Of a stretch of 64,000 bases of DNA, positions 17,490 through 26,083 are shown one piece after another. Made by a program: the position numbers and the translations under genes. The stretch's first letter is position 1. Each line of letters begins with the position of its first letter. The notes under the pieces were generated by a model. That model searched no databases, was not told the DNA's origin, and was given only the letters and a program-made list of their open reading frames with translations. Source of the DNA: Senimuribacter sp049852125 (GTDB lineage: Bacteria; Bacillota; Clostridia; Peptostreptococcales; Anaerovoracaceae); contig NZ_CP187532.1 of assembly GCF_049852125.1 (NCBI RefSeq), forward strand, positions 682,001-746,000, given 5' to 3'.

Positions 17490-18323
17490 ATGTTATTTGA
17501 TTCGCATACACATATTAATAATGAAAACTATACGGATGAGCAGAGGCAGGCGTTGATTGCGGAAATTGCGGCTTCTGACGTATCCTATGTTATGGACGTG
17601 GGGTTTGATCTGGAAAGCTCTATGTTAGCGGTAAAGCATGCGCAGGCTAATTCCTGGTGCTACGCGGCCGTAGGGTTTCATCCTCATGACGCTAAGCATC
17701 TGGATGAGGATATTTTAGTTCTGATAAAGGGTTTGGCTAAAAAGGATAAAGTACAGTCAATTGGGGAAATCGGCCTTGATTTTCATTATGATCTGTCGGA
17801 GCGAGACGTGCAGCGTTATTGGTTTCGGCGGCAGATACAGCTTGCCAATGAATTAAAGATGCCGATCGTCATTCACAGCAGAGAGGCAGATCAGGAGACG
17901 ATGGATATTTTAAAGGAGGAAGGCGCGTTTTCCAGAGAACGTCAAAGCTGGTTTCCGGAGAGAGAAGGCCCTGACGGAAACCCTTTACCGGACAGCAGGG
18001 TATTGCTTCACTGTTTTTCCGGAAGCAAGGAGCTGGCGAGGCAGTATGTTAAGCTGGGGGCGACGCTTTCTATTTGCGGACCGGTGACCTTTAAAAATAA
18101 TCGGAAAACCCAAGAGGTGGTTCGTGAAATTCCTATTGAATTTCTTTTGGTAGAAACAGATGCGCCGTATCTGACGCCGGAGCCTTTCCGGGGGCGTCCT
18201 AACAAAAGTCCGTATGTAGAACATACGGCGCGCAGGGTGGCGGTTCTAAAGGGAATTCCTTATGAGGATGCTGCGCGGATTACCTGTGAAAACGCTAAAA
18301 GATTCTATAATATTACGATTTAG
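17490..18323 (+). CDS. tatD: TatD-family metal-dependent deoxyribonuclease
   Basis: 277 residues, TIM-barrel hydrolase. Metal ligands: LFDSHTHINNENY (HxH, residues 6-8), SIGEIGLDFHYDL (Glu, about 93), PIVIHSREAD (His, about 129), VLLHCFSGS (His, about 172) and LLVETDAPYLTPEPFRG (Asp, about 222). The FRGRPNKSPYV segment is the third TatD signature. Family members are 3'-5' DNA exonucleases with roles in repair and DNA turnover. The middle carries an extra segment (RERQSWFPEREGPDGNPLP, about 151-169) not found in E. coli TatD. The ATG follows GAGGGGAGG. Confidence 0.93.
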   Translation: MLFDSHTHINNENYTDEQRQALIAEIAASDVSYVMDVGFDLESSMLAVKHAQANSWCYAAVGFHPHDAKHLDEDILVLIKGLAKKDKVQSIGEIGLDFHYDLSERDVQRYWFRRQIQLANELKMPIVIHSREADQETMDILKEEGAFSRERQSWFPEREGPDGNPLPDSRVLLHCFSGSKELARQYVKLGATLSICGPVTFKNNRKTQEVVREIPIEFLLVETDAPYLTPEPFRGRPNKSPYVEHTARRVAVLKGIPYEDAARITCENAKRFYNITI

Positions 18324-18349
18324 GTCTGAAACTGTAGCATGTTTCCTTT

Positions 18350-18397
18350 TTCGACAGCTTGCTTCGACAGCATGCGCCTTATCCTTTATGCTAAAAT
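18350..18397 (+). promoter_or_regulatory. Two Spo0A boxes and extended -10 promoter of spoIIE
   Basis: TTCGACA, the reverse complement of the Spo0A box TGTCGAA, occurs at 18350-18356 and again at 18363-18369. An extended -10 (TGCTAAAAT, TAAAAT at 18392-18397) follows, with no good -35 box. This is the layout expected of a promoter activated by phosphorylated Spo0A, as for spoIIE in Bacillus. Confidence 0.75.
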
Positions 18398-18431
18398 AGG
18401 AAGAAATATTGGCAACGAAAGGGGACAAGCT

Positions 18432-20177
18432 ATGGAGTTTATAGGAAATCAAATCAATATAAAATCCGTATTTGCCACTTTAACAGTGGCATTTTTGGTA
18501 GGGCGGATAAATTTGTTCGAAGGCACTTTTCCGGCCGCGGTTGCGTTGATCACGGTTATGGCGGCGGTATCCACGGTATACATTTACCTCGTGCCTGTTA
18601 TGATTGGCGGTATGCTGACGTTTAGCGGGCAGGGACTGGATTTTTACGGCGATATGGCGGCTATGATTTTTTGCGGTGTGTTTTTTCTTTTCTTTCATAA
18701 GCAGAAATTTACCATCGATCAAAGAACAGCGGTGGCGGCAGCGGCGGTTATTCTTTGCAGCTGTATCTATTATAGCTCGCAGGACATGCTTTATCTGCTC
18801 AGTTTGCAGACGCTGGCAAAGGAAACGGTAGCGCTGATTATATACATACGTGTGTTCAATACCATTGCAAGGGTATTGTTTGCGGGACAGGGAGTGGATC
18901 AGATACCGGTGGAAAAGGTAAGCGCGGCTCTGGCGGTATTCGCCGTTTCTCTGGTAGGAGCGGTAGGCGTAAGTCAGGCAGTCTTTGCCTTGTGGTTGTT
19001 TTTGTTTGCGGGCATATGTTATTGTAAGGGTCTTCAACCTGCTTTGTTTACAGCCGCTATTGCCGCAGTTTTTTGGTGGTGTCAGGGATGCCGCGATGAA
19101 ACGGCATTTATCGCGGTCTTTGCTGCCCTGCTCACGGGGTGGTATACGGCTGGATTGCTCGTGGGGAGATACCGCAAAACTGCGCTGGCGCTGGTGATGT
19201 TCAGCGTCATAACCTTTTTTGTACCGGAGCAGGTGTACGGCGCCGCGGTATCTATGGCGCTAATGACGGCCTTGCCGGCGCAATTGCTGATTCGTGTTTG
19301 GAGTACCGTGATGTCAAAGATGTTTCCGGAAATACGCACAGAGCAGGACGTACAGCTCTTTACTATTAAGCGTGACTTACGGAAAAAAAGAGAGGCTTTC
19401 GCTTCTTTGGCAAAGATGTACAGTGCGGATTTTGACAACAGACAGGTCATTTCATATCAGTTTCAGGGTATGGCTCGCGTTGTGGACAGGCTTCTGGACG
19501 ATTTGTCCGGTCACGGCGTATCCGCGGAATCTCAGGGAATGCCTTCTGTTCCAGTAGGCAGCGCATCCTATGCTTTTGAAGATGTTTCCGGTGATAGCTG
19601 CTTGTCATTTTCTTTTGGAGGAAACAAGCAGGCTATGATTATCAGCGACGGTATGGGAAAAGGAAGTCGCGCGCAGGCGGAGAGCCGTATGGTGGTGGTT
19701 ACTTTGGCCAGATTGTTGGAGGCTGGATTCGATGTGGATATCGCTATGAAAACCGTCAATGCCGTTTTGATGGCAGGACAAAAGGGGGATATGTTCGCTA
19801 CTGTGGACTTGGCCATTATCAATAAGGAGACGGGAAGGGCGCAGATATTCAAGATGGGAGCCGCTTCGACCTTTGTAAAGCATCAGGGAAAGGTTTCCGC
19901 TCTGAAACGGCCCGCGCCGCCGGTAGGCATTCTAGATGGAGTAAAGCTGGAATATATCGATGTAAAGCTGCGGAAGGGAGAACTGCTTGTTATGGTTTCC
20001 GACGGCGTTACAGACTGTGACCGGCAGGATCCGGAATGCCAATGGCTGCGGCAGAGACTATCTGAAATTGGCAGCAGAGATCCGGAGACGGTGGCGGAAT
20101 TGATCGTCAATAAGGCGGCTGAAAAATATGGCATTCGTGAAAGAGACGATTTGACGGTGATGGTAGCGGCAATTTAA
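18432..20177 (+). CDS. spoIIE: Stage II sporulation protein E-type phosphatase
   Basis: 581 residues. The N-terminal 280 are about ten membrane helices; a linker (LRKKREAFASLAKMYSADF) leads to a PP2C/SpoIIE domain from about residue 390, with ISDGMGKGSRAQAESRMVV (metal-binding Asp, first signature), FATVDLAIINKETGRAQIFKMGAASTF in part, and ELLVMVSDGVTDC (second metal Asp). In Bacillus SpoIIE dephosphorylates SpoIIAA at the septum and so activates sigma-F. It is shorter than the 827-residue Bacillus protein mainly in the central region. ATG 18432 follows AAAGGGGAC. Spo0A boxes upstream support the call. Confidence 0.9.
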   Translation: MEFIGNQINIKSVFATLTVAFLVGRINLFEGTFPAAVALITVMAAVSTVYIYLVPVMIGGMLTFSGQGLDFYGDMAAMIFCGVFFLFFHKQKFTIDQRTAVAAAAVILCSCIYYSSQDMLYLLSLQTLAKETVALIIYIRVFNTIARVLFAGQGVDQIPVEKVSAALAVFAVSLVGAVGVSQAVFALWLFLFAGICYCKGLQPALFTAAIAAVFWWCQGCRDETAFIAVFAALLTGWYTAGLLVGRYRKTALALVMFSVITFFVPEQVYGAAVSMALMTALPAQLLIRVWSTVMSKMFPEIRTEQDVQLFTIKRDLRKKREAFASLAKMYSADFDNRQVISYQFQGMARVVDRLLDDLSGHGVSAESQGMPSVPVGSASYAFEDVSGDSCLSFSFGGNKQAMIISDGMGKGSRAQAESRMVVVTLARLLEAGFDVDIAMKTVNAVLMAGQKGDMFATVDLAIINKETGRAQIFKMGAASTFVKHQGKVSALKRPAPPVGILDGVKLEYIDVKLRKGELLVMVSDGVTDCDRQDPECQWLRQRLSEIGSRDPETVAELIVNKAAEKYGIRERDDLTVMVAAI

Positions 20178-20188
20178 AAATGAAGTTG

Positions 20189-20225
20189 AAAAACGGGGAA
20201 CTATTTTATATAGTACCCCGTTTTT
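20189..20225. terminator. Bidirectional terminator between spoIIE and the ATC-hydrolase-like gene
   Basis: AAAAACGGGG and CCCCGTTTTT, with inner ACTA/TAGT pairs, form a symmetric stem with A- and T-runs on either side. It serves both converging genes. Confidence 0.85.
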
Positions 20226-20249
20226 GATGATTGTAGATATAGGCGCTGG

Positions 20250-21122
20250 TTACTTTGTGGTTTTATATATACAGTTTTTGAAAGAAGGTTCAAAGACTGA
20301 TTTGAACAGATTCCACGGAGTCTGATCTTCAAATTCTAACCAATAGCCGTATGGAGCGTCTTTGTCCAATTGCAATGGGAATTCTGATGCCAGCCATTGA
20401 CTTGTAACCTTTTCATCTATGCTTTCTGCGAAAGCTAGGTACTGCTGGGCTGTGTCTAAGGCTAATTGCTCCAGGGAGTTATGTATAATGTTCGAAGCTT
20501 TTTCAACATTAAGTTCATCACGCATACCCAAATATAGATTGTTCAGCAGACGCACAACGATCATCTCGATTCCTTCGCGGTATGGCATTTCCTGAAACTC
20601 TTTGAAATCTGCTTCTTCGTCTCCATACAAATTACCGCCGTTGGCTTGTCTGTAATATACAGAAAATAGACAGTGATTATCGCCATCCTGCGTGAGAGTT
20701 TGTCCAAGATTTGTTTGAGATCCTGGAGCATAGGCGCTAAACATTGCATGGTGATATTCCTCGCAATAGATTCTTCCTAAATCTTTAGCGCCATAGGTGA
20801 TCCAGAGATCAGCAATAGGACAGACTAAAGTTTCTGATAGACGTTCGTTTTTAGTTAGCTTGATTGAGCGTCTTCTGAAACGAGGATCATCAGGAAGATC
20901 GTATGCCATAAAGAGAGAATACATATTGATTGGATAGCCGTTTTGTATATGCTCTTTTCTTAAGGTAGAGCCGCGATGTTCACCGTATTTTCTGATTCCG
21001 GAACGCAGCGCCTTTTCACCATTTAAGCCGTTTGTTTCCAAGAGCTCTTTTGCAATGTAGTAGTATAGCTTTGGCCAGACGTCCTGGCAGTTTTGATTTT
21101 TTAAAGCTTCAATTCTTGTCAT
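20250..21122 (-). CDS. L-2-amino-thiazoline-4-carboxylic acid hydrolase-like protein
   Basis: 290 residues. The central block VCPIADLWITYGAKDLGRIYCEEYHHAMFSAY (given in part: the CPIADLW, GRIYCEEYHH segments at about 119-140) matches the family named after the Pseudomonas enzyme that hydrolyses 2-amino-thiazoline-4-carboxylate towards cysteine. Most members are not tested, so the real substrate may differ. The start is ATG 21122 behind AAGGAGG; the longer frame has no signal. It is the last gene of a three-gene unit with a sodium symporter and a 38-residue protein, two bases after the latter, so it probably acts on the imported solute. Confidence 0.72.
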   Translation of the reverse strand: MTRIEALKNQNCQDVWPKLYYYIAKELLETNGLNGEKALRSGIRKYGEHRGSTLRKEHIQNGYPINMYSLFMAYDLPDDPRFRRRSIKLTKNERLSETLVCPIADLWITYGAKDLGRIYCEEYHHAMFSAYAPGSQTNLGQTLTQDGDNHCLFSVYYRQANGGNLYGDEEADFKEFQEMPYREGIEMIVVRLLNNLYLGMRDELNVEKASNIIHNSLEQLALDTAQQYLAFAESIDEKVTSQWLASEFPLQLDKDAPYGYWLEFEDQTPWNLFKSVFEPSFKNCIYKTTK

Positions 21123-21123
21123 T

Positions 21124-21240
21124 CTATTTTTCCTCCTTGTTCTTGTAAAGTGGTGTCCATTCCTTAAGAAAAATCCAGACAATCCAGCCGGTAAACAGCA
21201 GGAATCCACCTGCGACAAGCTTAAACATGATATCTAACAT
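21124..21240 (-). CDS. Small membrane protein, likely symporter accessory subunit (38 residues)
   Basis: Starts at ATG 21240, 8 bp after AGGAGGG, inside the last codons of the symporter gene (which ends at 21234), and ends 2 bp before the hydrolase start. The product has one hydrophobic helix (LVAGGFLLFTGWIVWIFLK, about residues 8-26) and a charged C-terminus (YKNKEEK). Sodium symporters of several families are encoded with such one-helix partners. The overlap and strong ribosome-binding site make a real gene likely; the partner role is inferred. Confidence 0.7.
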   Translation of the reverse strand: MLDIMFKLVAGGFLLFTGWIVWIFLKEWTPLYKNKEEK

Positions 21241-22631
21241 GATATATCCCTCCTGCTATTTTTATCTAAAAGTGTCAGCGGTATAAAGATCACGATGCTG
21301 GCTATAACGCAGACCAAAACGGGAGGAAGGCCTAAGATATTAAGATTAGCGACTTTCATGATAATGCTGGCGATGCTTCCGACAATCATTGTGACCATTG
21401 CAGCCAGATTGGACTTTCTTCCTTTGAAGAATAATGCGTAAATCATTGGAACAAAGCATCCGCCTACATATACTGAGGATACAATAGTCCAGACCCCCAT
21501 AATAGAAGGAACTAGTAATGCAAGCGCTAAGCCTCCCAGTCCCAGAACAATAACCATGGTTTTTGTTACTTTGAGAATCTGTTTGTCAGTGGCATTCGGA
21601 TTGATGAAAGGTTTGTAGATGTCCATCGTGAAATTTGTGGCGCCGACCAGCAGATAAGAATCTGCGGTGGACATGATTGCAGAAATCAAAGCTGCAATAA
21701 CGATTCCCTTTATTCCAATTGGAAGTATCTCCATGATAATTGTCGGCATAACCATATCCTGTGCAATTCCATCGGGAACAAGCTTCACAGCGGCAAAACC
21801 GAGTAGAAATGTCAGAATGGAAATGCAGGTCCAAGGAATAACAGCAATGAGCGAGCCTTTTTTAGCAACTTTTACGTCTTTTGCAGCGTAAAATCTCTGA
21901 TAACGGTTGCCGTCGATCAACGCAGGGATTGCTGTAACAAAGATGAGCTCAATCATCGTGGTGATATCTGCAGAGATATTAAAATTCTTTGCTGGCGTAG
22001 CCTGTGCGATGTTTTCCCATCCGCCGCACTGGTTTAAAACCATGAAGGAGAGAATTACAATTCCGACAGCCATGATGACAAACTGGAAATAATCTGTCAT
22101 AGCGACGCCCCACATACCACTGAAGTAGGTGTACAAAATAATGATGACGATAGAAATAATAGCGCCAATTTGTACAGGTAATCCAGTGAATAGACTGATA
22201 ATAGAACCTAATGCAAGACTTTGCATAGCGGGACCAGTACCTAGCATATAAATCATGGAACAAATTCCACCGAACAGCTGAGGCCCTTTTCCGTAGTTTC
22301 GGCCTAACACGTCGATGGCAGTGTAGCCTGCGAAGTTACGAACCTTTTCTGCTAATATCAATGCGATTCCCAGCTGTATCGCGAGGAAAACGATTTCGGA
22401 AAGCAGAAATACCAGTCCTCCGTCGTGGATTTCACCTACGTAGCCTATGAGCGAGCCGCCGCCGATTGAGGTGGCAACCATAGTGGCAATAAAGACTGAC
22501 ATGCCCAGACCTCTGTCTGCAACGATAAAGTCATCCGCCGAGGAGATTCTCTTTTTAAAGTACAGGCCAATTAGAATAGTTCCTATCATGTATAGAATGA
22601 TTACAATTCCATCAATGATTCCAACATGCAT
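21234..22631 (-). CDS. Sodium:solute symporter family protein
   Basis: 465 residues with about 13 hydrophobic segments of the SSS (PutP/PanF/SGLT) type. Typical pieces are SSADDFIVADRGLG with the A(D/E)DF start, ATSIGGGSLIGYVGEIHDGG in helix 2 area, and ISAIMSTADSYLLVGATNF with the Ser-Thr sodium-site motif of helix 8-9. The start is ATG 22631, 8 bp after AGGAGG; a GTG nine bases earlier is a less likely alternative. The solute is unknown; the hydrolase in the same unit suggests a small heterocyclic or sulfur amino-acid-like compound. Transcribed from a sigma-54 promoter. Confidence 0.88.
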   Translation of the reverse strand: MHVGIIDGIVIILYMIGTILIGLYFKKRISSADDFIVADRGLGMSVFIATMVATSIGGGSLIGYVGEIHDGGLVFLLSEIVFLAIQLGIALILAEKVRNFAGYTAIDVLGRNYGKGPQLFGGICSMIYMLGTGPAMQSLALGSIISLFTGLPVQIGAIISIVIIILYTYFSGMWGVAMTDYFQFVIMAVGIVILSFMVLNQCGGWENIAQATPAKNFNISADITTMIELIFVTAIPALIDGNRYQRFYAAKDVKVAKKGSLIAVIPWTCISILTFLLGFAAVKLVPDGIAQDMVMPTIIMEILPIGIKGIVIAALISAIMSTADSYLLVGATNFTMDIYKPFINPNATDKQILKVTKTMVIVLGLGGLALALLVPSIMGVWTIVSSVYVGGCFVPMIYALFFKGRKSNLAAMVTMIVGSIASIIMKVANLNILGLPPVLVCVIASIVIFIPLTLLDKNSRRDISC

Positions 22632-22694
22632 TTTTTTCACCTCCTGAAAAATTAAATCTTAAGAAATCGGATCCGAAATTACATTAAATGAATA

Positions 22695-22712
22695 AAGCAA
22701 TATATGTGCCAA
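22695..22712 (-). promoter_or_regulatory. Sigma-54 (-24/-12) promoter of the symporter unit
   Basis: On the minus strand TTGGCAC (22712-22706), five bases, then TTGC (22700-22697) gives TGGCAC-N5-TTGC, a full match to the sigma-54 consensus. The start site would be near 22685, about 55 bp before the symporter. The gene just upstream encodes a sigma-54 activator with an intact GAFTGA motif. Confidence 0.9.
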
Positions 22713-22738
22713 TTTGATTTTGACCATTTTTCAAACGT

Positions 22739-22752
22739 TTTCAGTCCTGAAA
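22739..22752. promoter_or_regulatory. Small palindrome upstream of the sigma-54 promoter, possible activator site
   Basis: TTTCAG-TC-CTGAAA is an exact 6-2-6 inverted repeat about 27 bp upstream of the -24 element. Enhancer sites are often further away, so this is only a candidate. Confidence 0.35.
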
Positions 22753-22778
22753 GTAATATTTTTCCTCGAAAAAAGATA

Positions 22779-22805
22779 AACTGGATTGAATATTTCAATC
22801 CAGTT
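22779..22805 (-). terminator. Terminator of the sigma-54 activator gene
   Basis: AACTGGATTGAA and TTCAATCCAGTT are exact 12-bp arms around TAT. On the minus strand the stem is followed by TATCTTTTTT. It overlaps the last codons of the regulator gene. Confidence 0.8.
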
Positions 22806-24801
22806 CACTCCAATTGTTTCGCGCAGAACAGGTATCAATCCAGTTCTTTCCGTCTTCTGTGAGAGCTGTTCCTTTGCGGCCGGTTGCGATTTCAATAAAA
22901 CCCATTTCTTGTAAAGCATGGAGTTTTTTTCGCAACAGCATTTCGCTGCATATGAATCCCTGCTCCTTTAAACGCTCAAAAAGCGTTCGTCTGCCCATAC
23001 CATTTTGCTGATCGTTCAAAGTGCTAAGGATGTGTTCATCGATGTGATCTATAGCAGACTTGTTTTTTTTCGGTGTATCAATCATATTATTAGGAAAGTC
23101 TGTAATATCGGCTGTTGATTTTTCAATTACTTTTATATATTGTATAAAGTTTTCTAATTCTCTGATGTTACCTGGCCAGGTGTATTGGTGCAGATATTGA
23201 TAAGCTCTGTCTGTGAGGCTGAAAGTAACATTATGTTTTTCCTTGAAATAATGCATTAACAGATCCAGATCATCACGGCGCGCCTTAAGTTCTGGCATGC
23301 GTAATGAAAGCGTACAAATTCTATAATAGAGATCTTTTCTAAATTCACCTTTTGTTACCATACTCTGCAGATCTCGATTGGTCGCGGCAATGATTCTAAT
23401 ATTAACGTGAATGATGTCTGTTCCGCCTACTCGTATCATTTCCTTTTCTTGCAGCACACGTAACAGTTTTACCTGAAGGGATAAAGGCATATCTCCTATT
23501 TCGTCAAGAAAAACAGTACCGCCATTGGCAATTTCGAATAGACCTATTTTACCTTTTCTGGAGGCTCCGGTGAAAGCGCCATTTTCATAGCCGAAAAGTT
23601 CGCTTTCTATTAGGCTTTCGTTCATTGCGCCGCAGTTAAATGCGACAAAGGCACATCCGCTGCGGTTAGAATAATTGTGGATGGCGCCGGCAAGTAGTTC
23701 CTTCCCTGTTCCACTTTCTCCCTCGATGAGAATTGGCAGTTCACTTTTCGCGAATTTTTTTGCTTTATCGATTACATCAATAATCGTTTTACTTTTTCCT
23801 ATGATGTTATGGAAGGTGTATTTAGCCCTGTGGCCCGCTTTAAGGAAATTTTTTGATTTGTTTTCTATATTTTTAATTTCATTTAAATCAGACAGAATCA
23901 CGATGATGTCTTCTGAAAAATGGTCTGACATAATTCGCAAAAAGTATGATTTCCCTAAGATGATAATGACATTTTCAAATCCATCTTCCAGTTTCACTTC
24001 GGATATTTGATAATCTGAGAGAATAGAGAGAATCTCTTTGCCACGCAAATAATCTGCAGGTAAATTGAAAATAGCTTCGCTTCTTTGATTAGCGAATTCG
24101 ATATGTCCGTCTTTTTGACATAGAATAATACTGTCCTTCATGTTGTTAACGATTTCTTTTAATTTAATTTTGTTGGAGACAGTTTCTATGCAAAGGTTAA
24201 AATAACCTTCAAACATGAAAATATAGGTGCTTGCATATTCCTTTATGACACGCAGTGTTTTTTGATCAAGAAGATCCAGCTTTGTCATGAGCTGCAGGAG
24301 AACAAAGGGCTCGATTCCGCGATTTCCGATATCGATGACTTCTTCGACGAATCCGGGTACATAGGACAGTTCGTTATGAGTGGTAATAGCAGTACGCAGC
24401 AGAGGCGCGTTTTGAATGCCTGGATAGTATGGATAAAGCTCTATACGTTTGATTCCAAGTGAAATGAGAGCTTCTATGATTTCCCTGGTAGAACCTTCAT
24501 TATTAGAAACAAATAACGCTTTGTGTTCATTTGTAAGCTGGCCAAGCTTTTTAAAATTTTCTTTTTTAAAGGACATTTGCACATAGAGTAATTTTGCGTG
24601 GCTCAGATCCTTATACTTCGACAGCTTGTTTCGTATTTCTTCAGAGGTATAAAGAATGATATCGAAATCAAAAAGAGCTTGGGGTTCTTTTTTGATAGAA
24701 AATATTGAAATATCAAACGTTTTGGGAAAAAGATTTTCCAAGATTTCACTAATTAGAATACCGTTTTGGATATCAATAGATATAATGCATACTTTTTTCA
24801 T
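22795..24801 (-). CDS. Sigma-54-dependent transcriptional activator with PAS domain
   Basis: 668 residues. Residues 1-200 are an unrecognised alpha/beta sensor-like region; a PAS domain follows (about 215-300, IILCQKDGHIEFANQRSEAIF). The AAA+ domain (about 330-560) has Walker A GESGTGKE, the sigma-54 contact loop GAFTGA (in ENGAFTGASRKG), Walker B GGTVFLDEIGDM and RIIAATNRDL. The C-terminus is not the usual Fis-type helix-turn-helix but looks like a winged helix (GRRTLFERLKEQGF ... ALQEMGFIEIATGRKGT). It should activate the -24/-12 promoter right downstream, perhaps on sensing the symporter's substrate. Start ATG follows GGAG. Confidence 0.92.
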   Translation of the reverse strand: MKKVCIISIDIQNGILISEILENLFPKTFDISIFSIKKEPQALFDFDIILYTSEEIRNKLSKYKDLSHAKLLYVQMSFKKENFKKLGQLTNEHKALFVSNNEGSTREIIEALISLGIKRIELYPYYPGIQNAPLLRTAITTHNELSYVPGFVEEVIDIGNRGIEPFVLLQLMTKLDLLDQKTLRVIKEYASTYIFMFEGYFNLCIETVSNKIKLKEIVNNMKDSIILCQKDGHIEFANQRSEAIFNLPADYLRGKEILSILSDYQISEVKLEDGFENVIIILGKSYFLRIMSDHFSEDIIVILSDLNEIKNIENKSKNFLKAGHRAKYTFHNIIGKSKTIIDVIDKAKKFAKSELPILIEGESGTGKELLAGAIHNYSNRSGCAFVAFNCGAMNESLIESELFGYENGAFTGASRKGKIGLFEIANGGTVFLDEIGDMPLSLQVKLLRVLQEKEMIRVGGTDIIHVNIRIIAATNRDLQSMVTKGEFRKDLYYRICTLSLRMPELKARRDDLDLLMHYFKEKHNVTFSLTDRAYQYLHQYTWPGNIRELENFIQYIKVIEKSTADITDFPNNMIDTPKKNKSAIDHIDEHILSTLNDQQNGMGRRTLFERLKEQGFICSEMLLRKKLHALQEMGFIEIATGRKGTALTEDGKNWIDTCSARNNWSELD

Positions 24802-24927
24802 GTTCAGCTCCGTTTTAATTTTATTTCGTGCTTTTCTAAAATTGTATCATATAACTTTTAATTTACAATTCTTTTTTCGCGGGAAAAATATGTAAGCAGG
24901 GCTATTTGCTTAGTGAAAAAAATAATC

Positions 24928-24956
24928 TTGACTACTATGCCGCCGGGTAGTAGAAT
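24928..24956 (+). promoter_or_regulatory. Promoter of the B12-riboswitch cobalt-transport operon
   Basis: TTGACT (24928-24933) and TAGAAT (24951-24956) with 17-bp spacing, just before the riboswitch. Confidence 0.7.
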
Positions 24957-24974
24957 GAAAGTACAATTGAATGT

Positions 24975-25145
24975 AGGAAAGGTCTCCCTTCGGGGAGTAA
25001 TAGGGAAGCAAGTGAAACTCTTGCACGGTCGCGCCGCTGTGAAGACGGAGCATCCTCCTGATCATGCCACTGGGCAACTGGGAAGGCTGGATGGATGCTG
25101 AGATGTCGAAGTCAGAAGACCTGCCTTGATTGCAGCCAATTTGCA
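24975..25145 (+). ncRNA. Cobalamin (B12) riboswitch aptamer
   Basis: The conserved parts appear in order: AAGGTCTCCCTTCGGGGAG hairpin, GGGAAGCAAGTGAAACTCTTGCACG, CGCCGCTGTGAAGACGGAG, GCCACTGGGCAACTGGGAAGGC and the B12 box AAGTCAGAAGACCTGCC at 25109-25125. The transcript continues into a terminator (25220-25246) before cbiM. Binding of adenosylcobalamin should favour termination, so cobalt uptake is lowered when B12 is plentiful. Confidence 0.95.
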
Positions 25146-25219
25146 CTGGTTACGAACGATGGCCAGGTGTGAACACCCGATAGGGCGGTACTTTGGTGTA
25201 TCTAGCTTTTGATGTTTAT

Positions 25220-25246
25220 GCCTGTCTTTTTGACAGGCTTTTTCAT
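25220..25246 (+). terminator. Expression-platform terminator of the B12 riboswitch
   Basis: GCCTGTC and GACAGGC around TTTTT, followed by TTTTTC. It lies 87 bp before cbiM. Confidence 0.85.
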
Positions 25247-25332
25247 TGCTCTCAGTTAGAAAGACTTTAATGAATCTAGTCCCTATTGGTGTGTATTTGT
25301 TGTTTTAGCCACATAAGTTGAAAGGAGAAATG

Positions 25333-26082
25333 ATGAAAAAAAGGCAAAAATTATTTTTATCAATTGTTACGGCAATGTCCCTTGTGTTCGGTATTGTACC
25401 GGCAGCTGACGCTATGCACATTATGGAGGGCTATTTGCCTCCAATGCACTGTGTAATCTGGGGGATAATCTGCATCCCGATTTTAGTTTGGGGTTTTATT
25501 TCTATCAAAAATACGCTCTCGGAAAACAGGAGAGTTATTACTGTCTTAGCTATGGCGGGAGCCTTTATCTTCGTGATTTCGTCGCTGAAGATTCCTTCTG
25601 TGACGGGAAGCTGCTCTCATATGACGGGAACAGGTCTGGGCGCAATTCTGTTCGGACCGGCGGCTGTAAGCATTCTGGGCATTATCGTATTGATTTTTCA
25701 GGCGATTTTGCTGGCTCACGGCGGATTGACTTCCCTGGGCGCTAATACGTTTTCTATGGCTATTGCGGGCCCGTTTATATCCTATGGTATCTATAAATTG
25801 TGCCAGAAGCTGAAGGTGAATAAAATGGTTGCCATCTTCTTAGCGGCTTCACTGGGCGATTTGTTTACATATTGCATCACCAGTTTCCAGCTGGCGATGG
25901 CTTATCCTTCGGAAGTAGGAGGCGTTATGGCTTCTGCCGTTAAGTTTTTGGGCGTATTCGCGCCGACCCAGCTGCCTCTTGGCATTGTAGAGGGAATTCT
26001 GACTGTGGTTATCGTCATCGGTTTGGAATCCTTCGCAAAGCCGGAGTTGAGATCAATTGGATTTCTGAAGGAGGATAAATAG
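25333..26082 (+). CDS. cbiM: Cobalt ECF transporter S component CbiM
   Basis: 249 residues. A signal-like N-terminus (KKRQKLFLSIVTAMSLVFGI, cleavage after ADA) exposes MHIMEGYLPP, the start whose His and Met bind the metal in CbiM/NikM proteins. Six to seven membrane helices follow, with the conserved GSCSHMTGTGLGAILFGP segment (about residues 92-109) and GVFAPTQLPLGIVEGIL near the end. I choose ATG 25333 (5 bp after GGAG); ATG 25330 is directly before it. First gene of cbiMNQO behind the B12 riboswitch, which makes cobalt rather than nickel the likely ion. Confidence 0.95.
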   Translation: MKKRQKLFLSIVTAMSLVFGIVPAADAMHIMEGYLPPMHCVIWGIICIPILVWGFISIKNTLSENRRVITVLAMAGAFIFVISSLKIPSVTGSCSHMTGTGLGAILFGPAAVSILGIIVLIFQAILLAHGGLTSLGANTFSMAIAGPFISYGIYKLCQKLKVNKMVAIFLAASLGDLFTYCITSFQLAMAYPSEVGGVMASAVKFLGVFAPTQLPLGIVEGILTVVIVIGLESFAKPELRSIGFLKEDK

Positions 26083-26083
26083 T

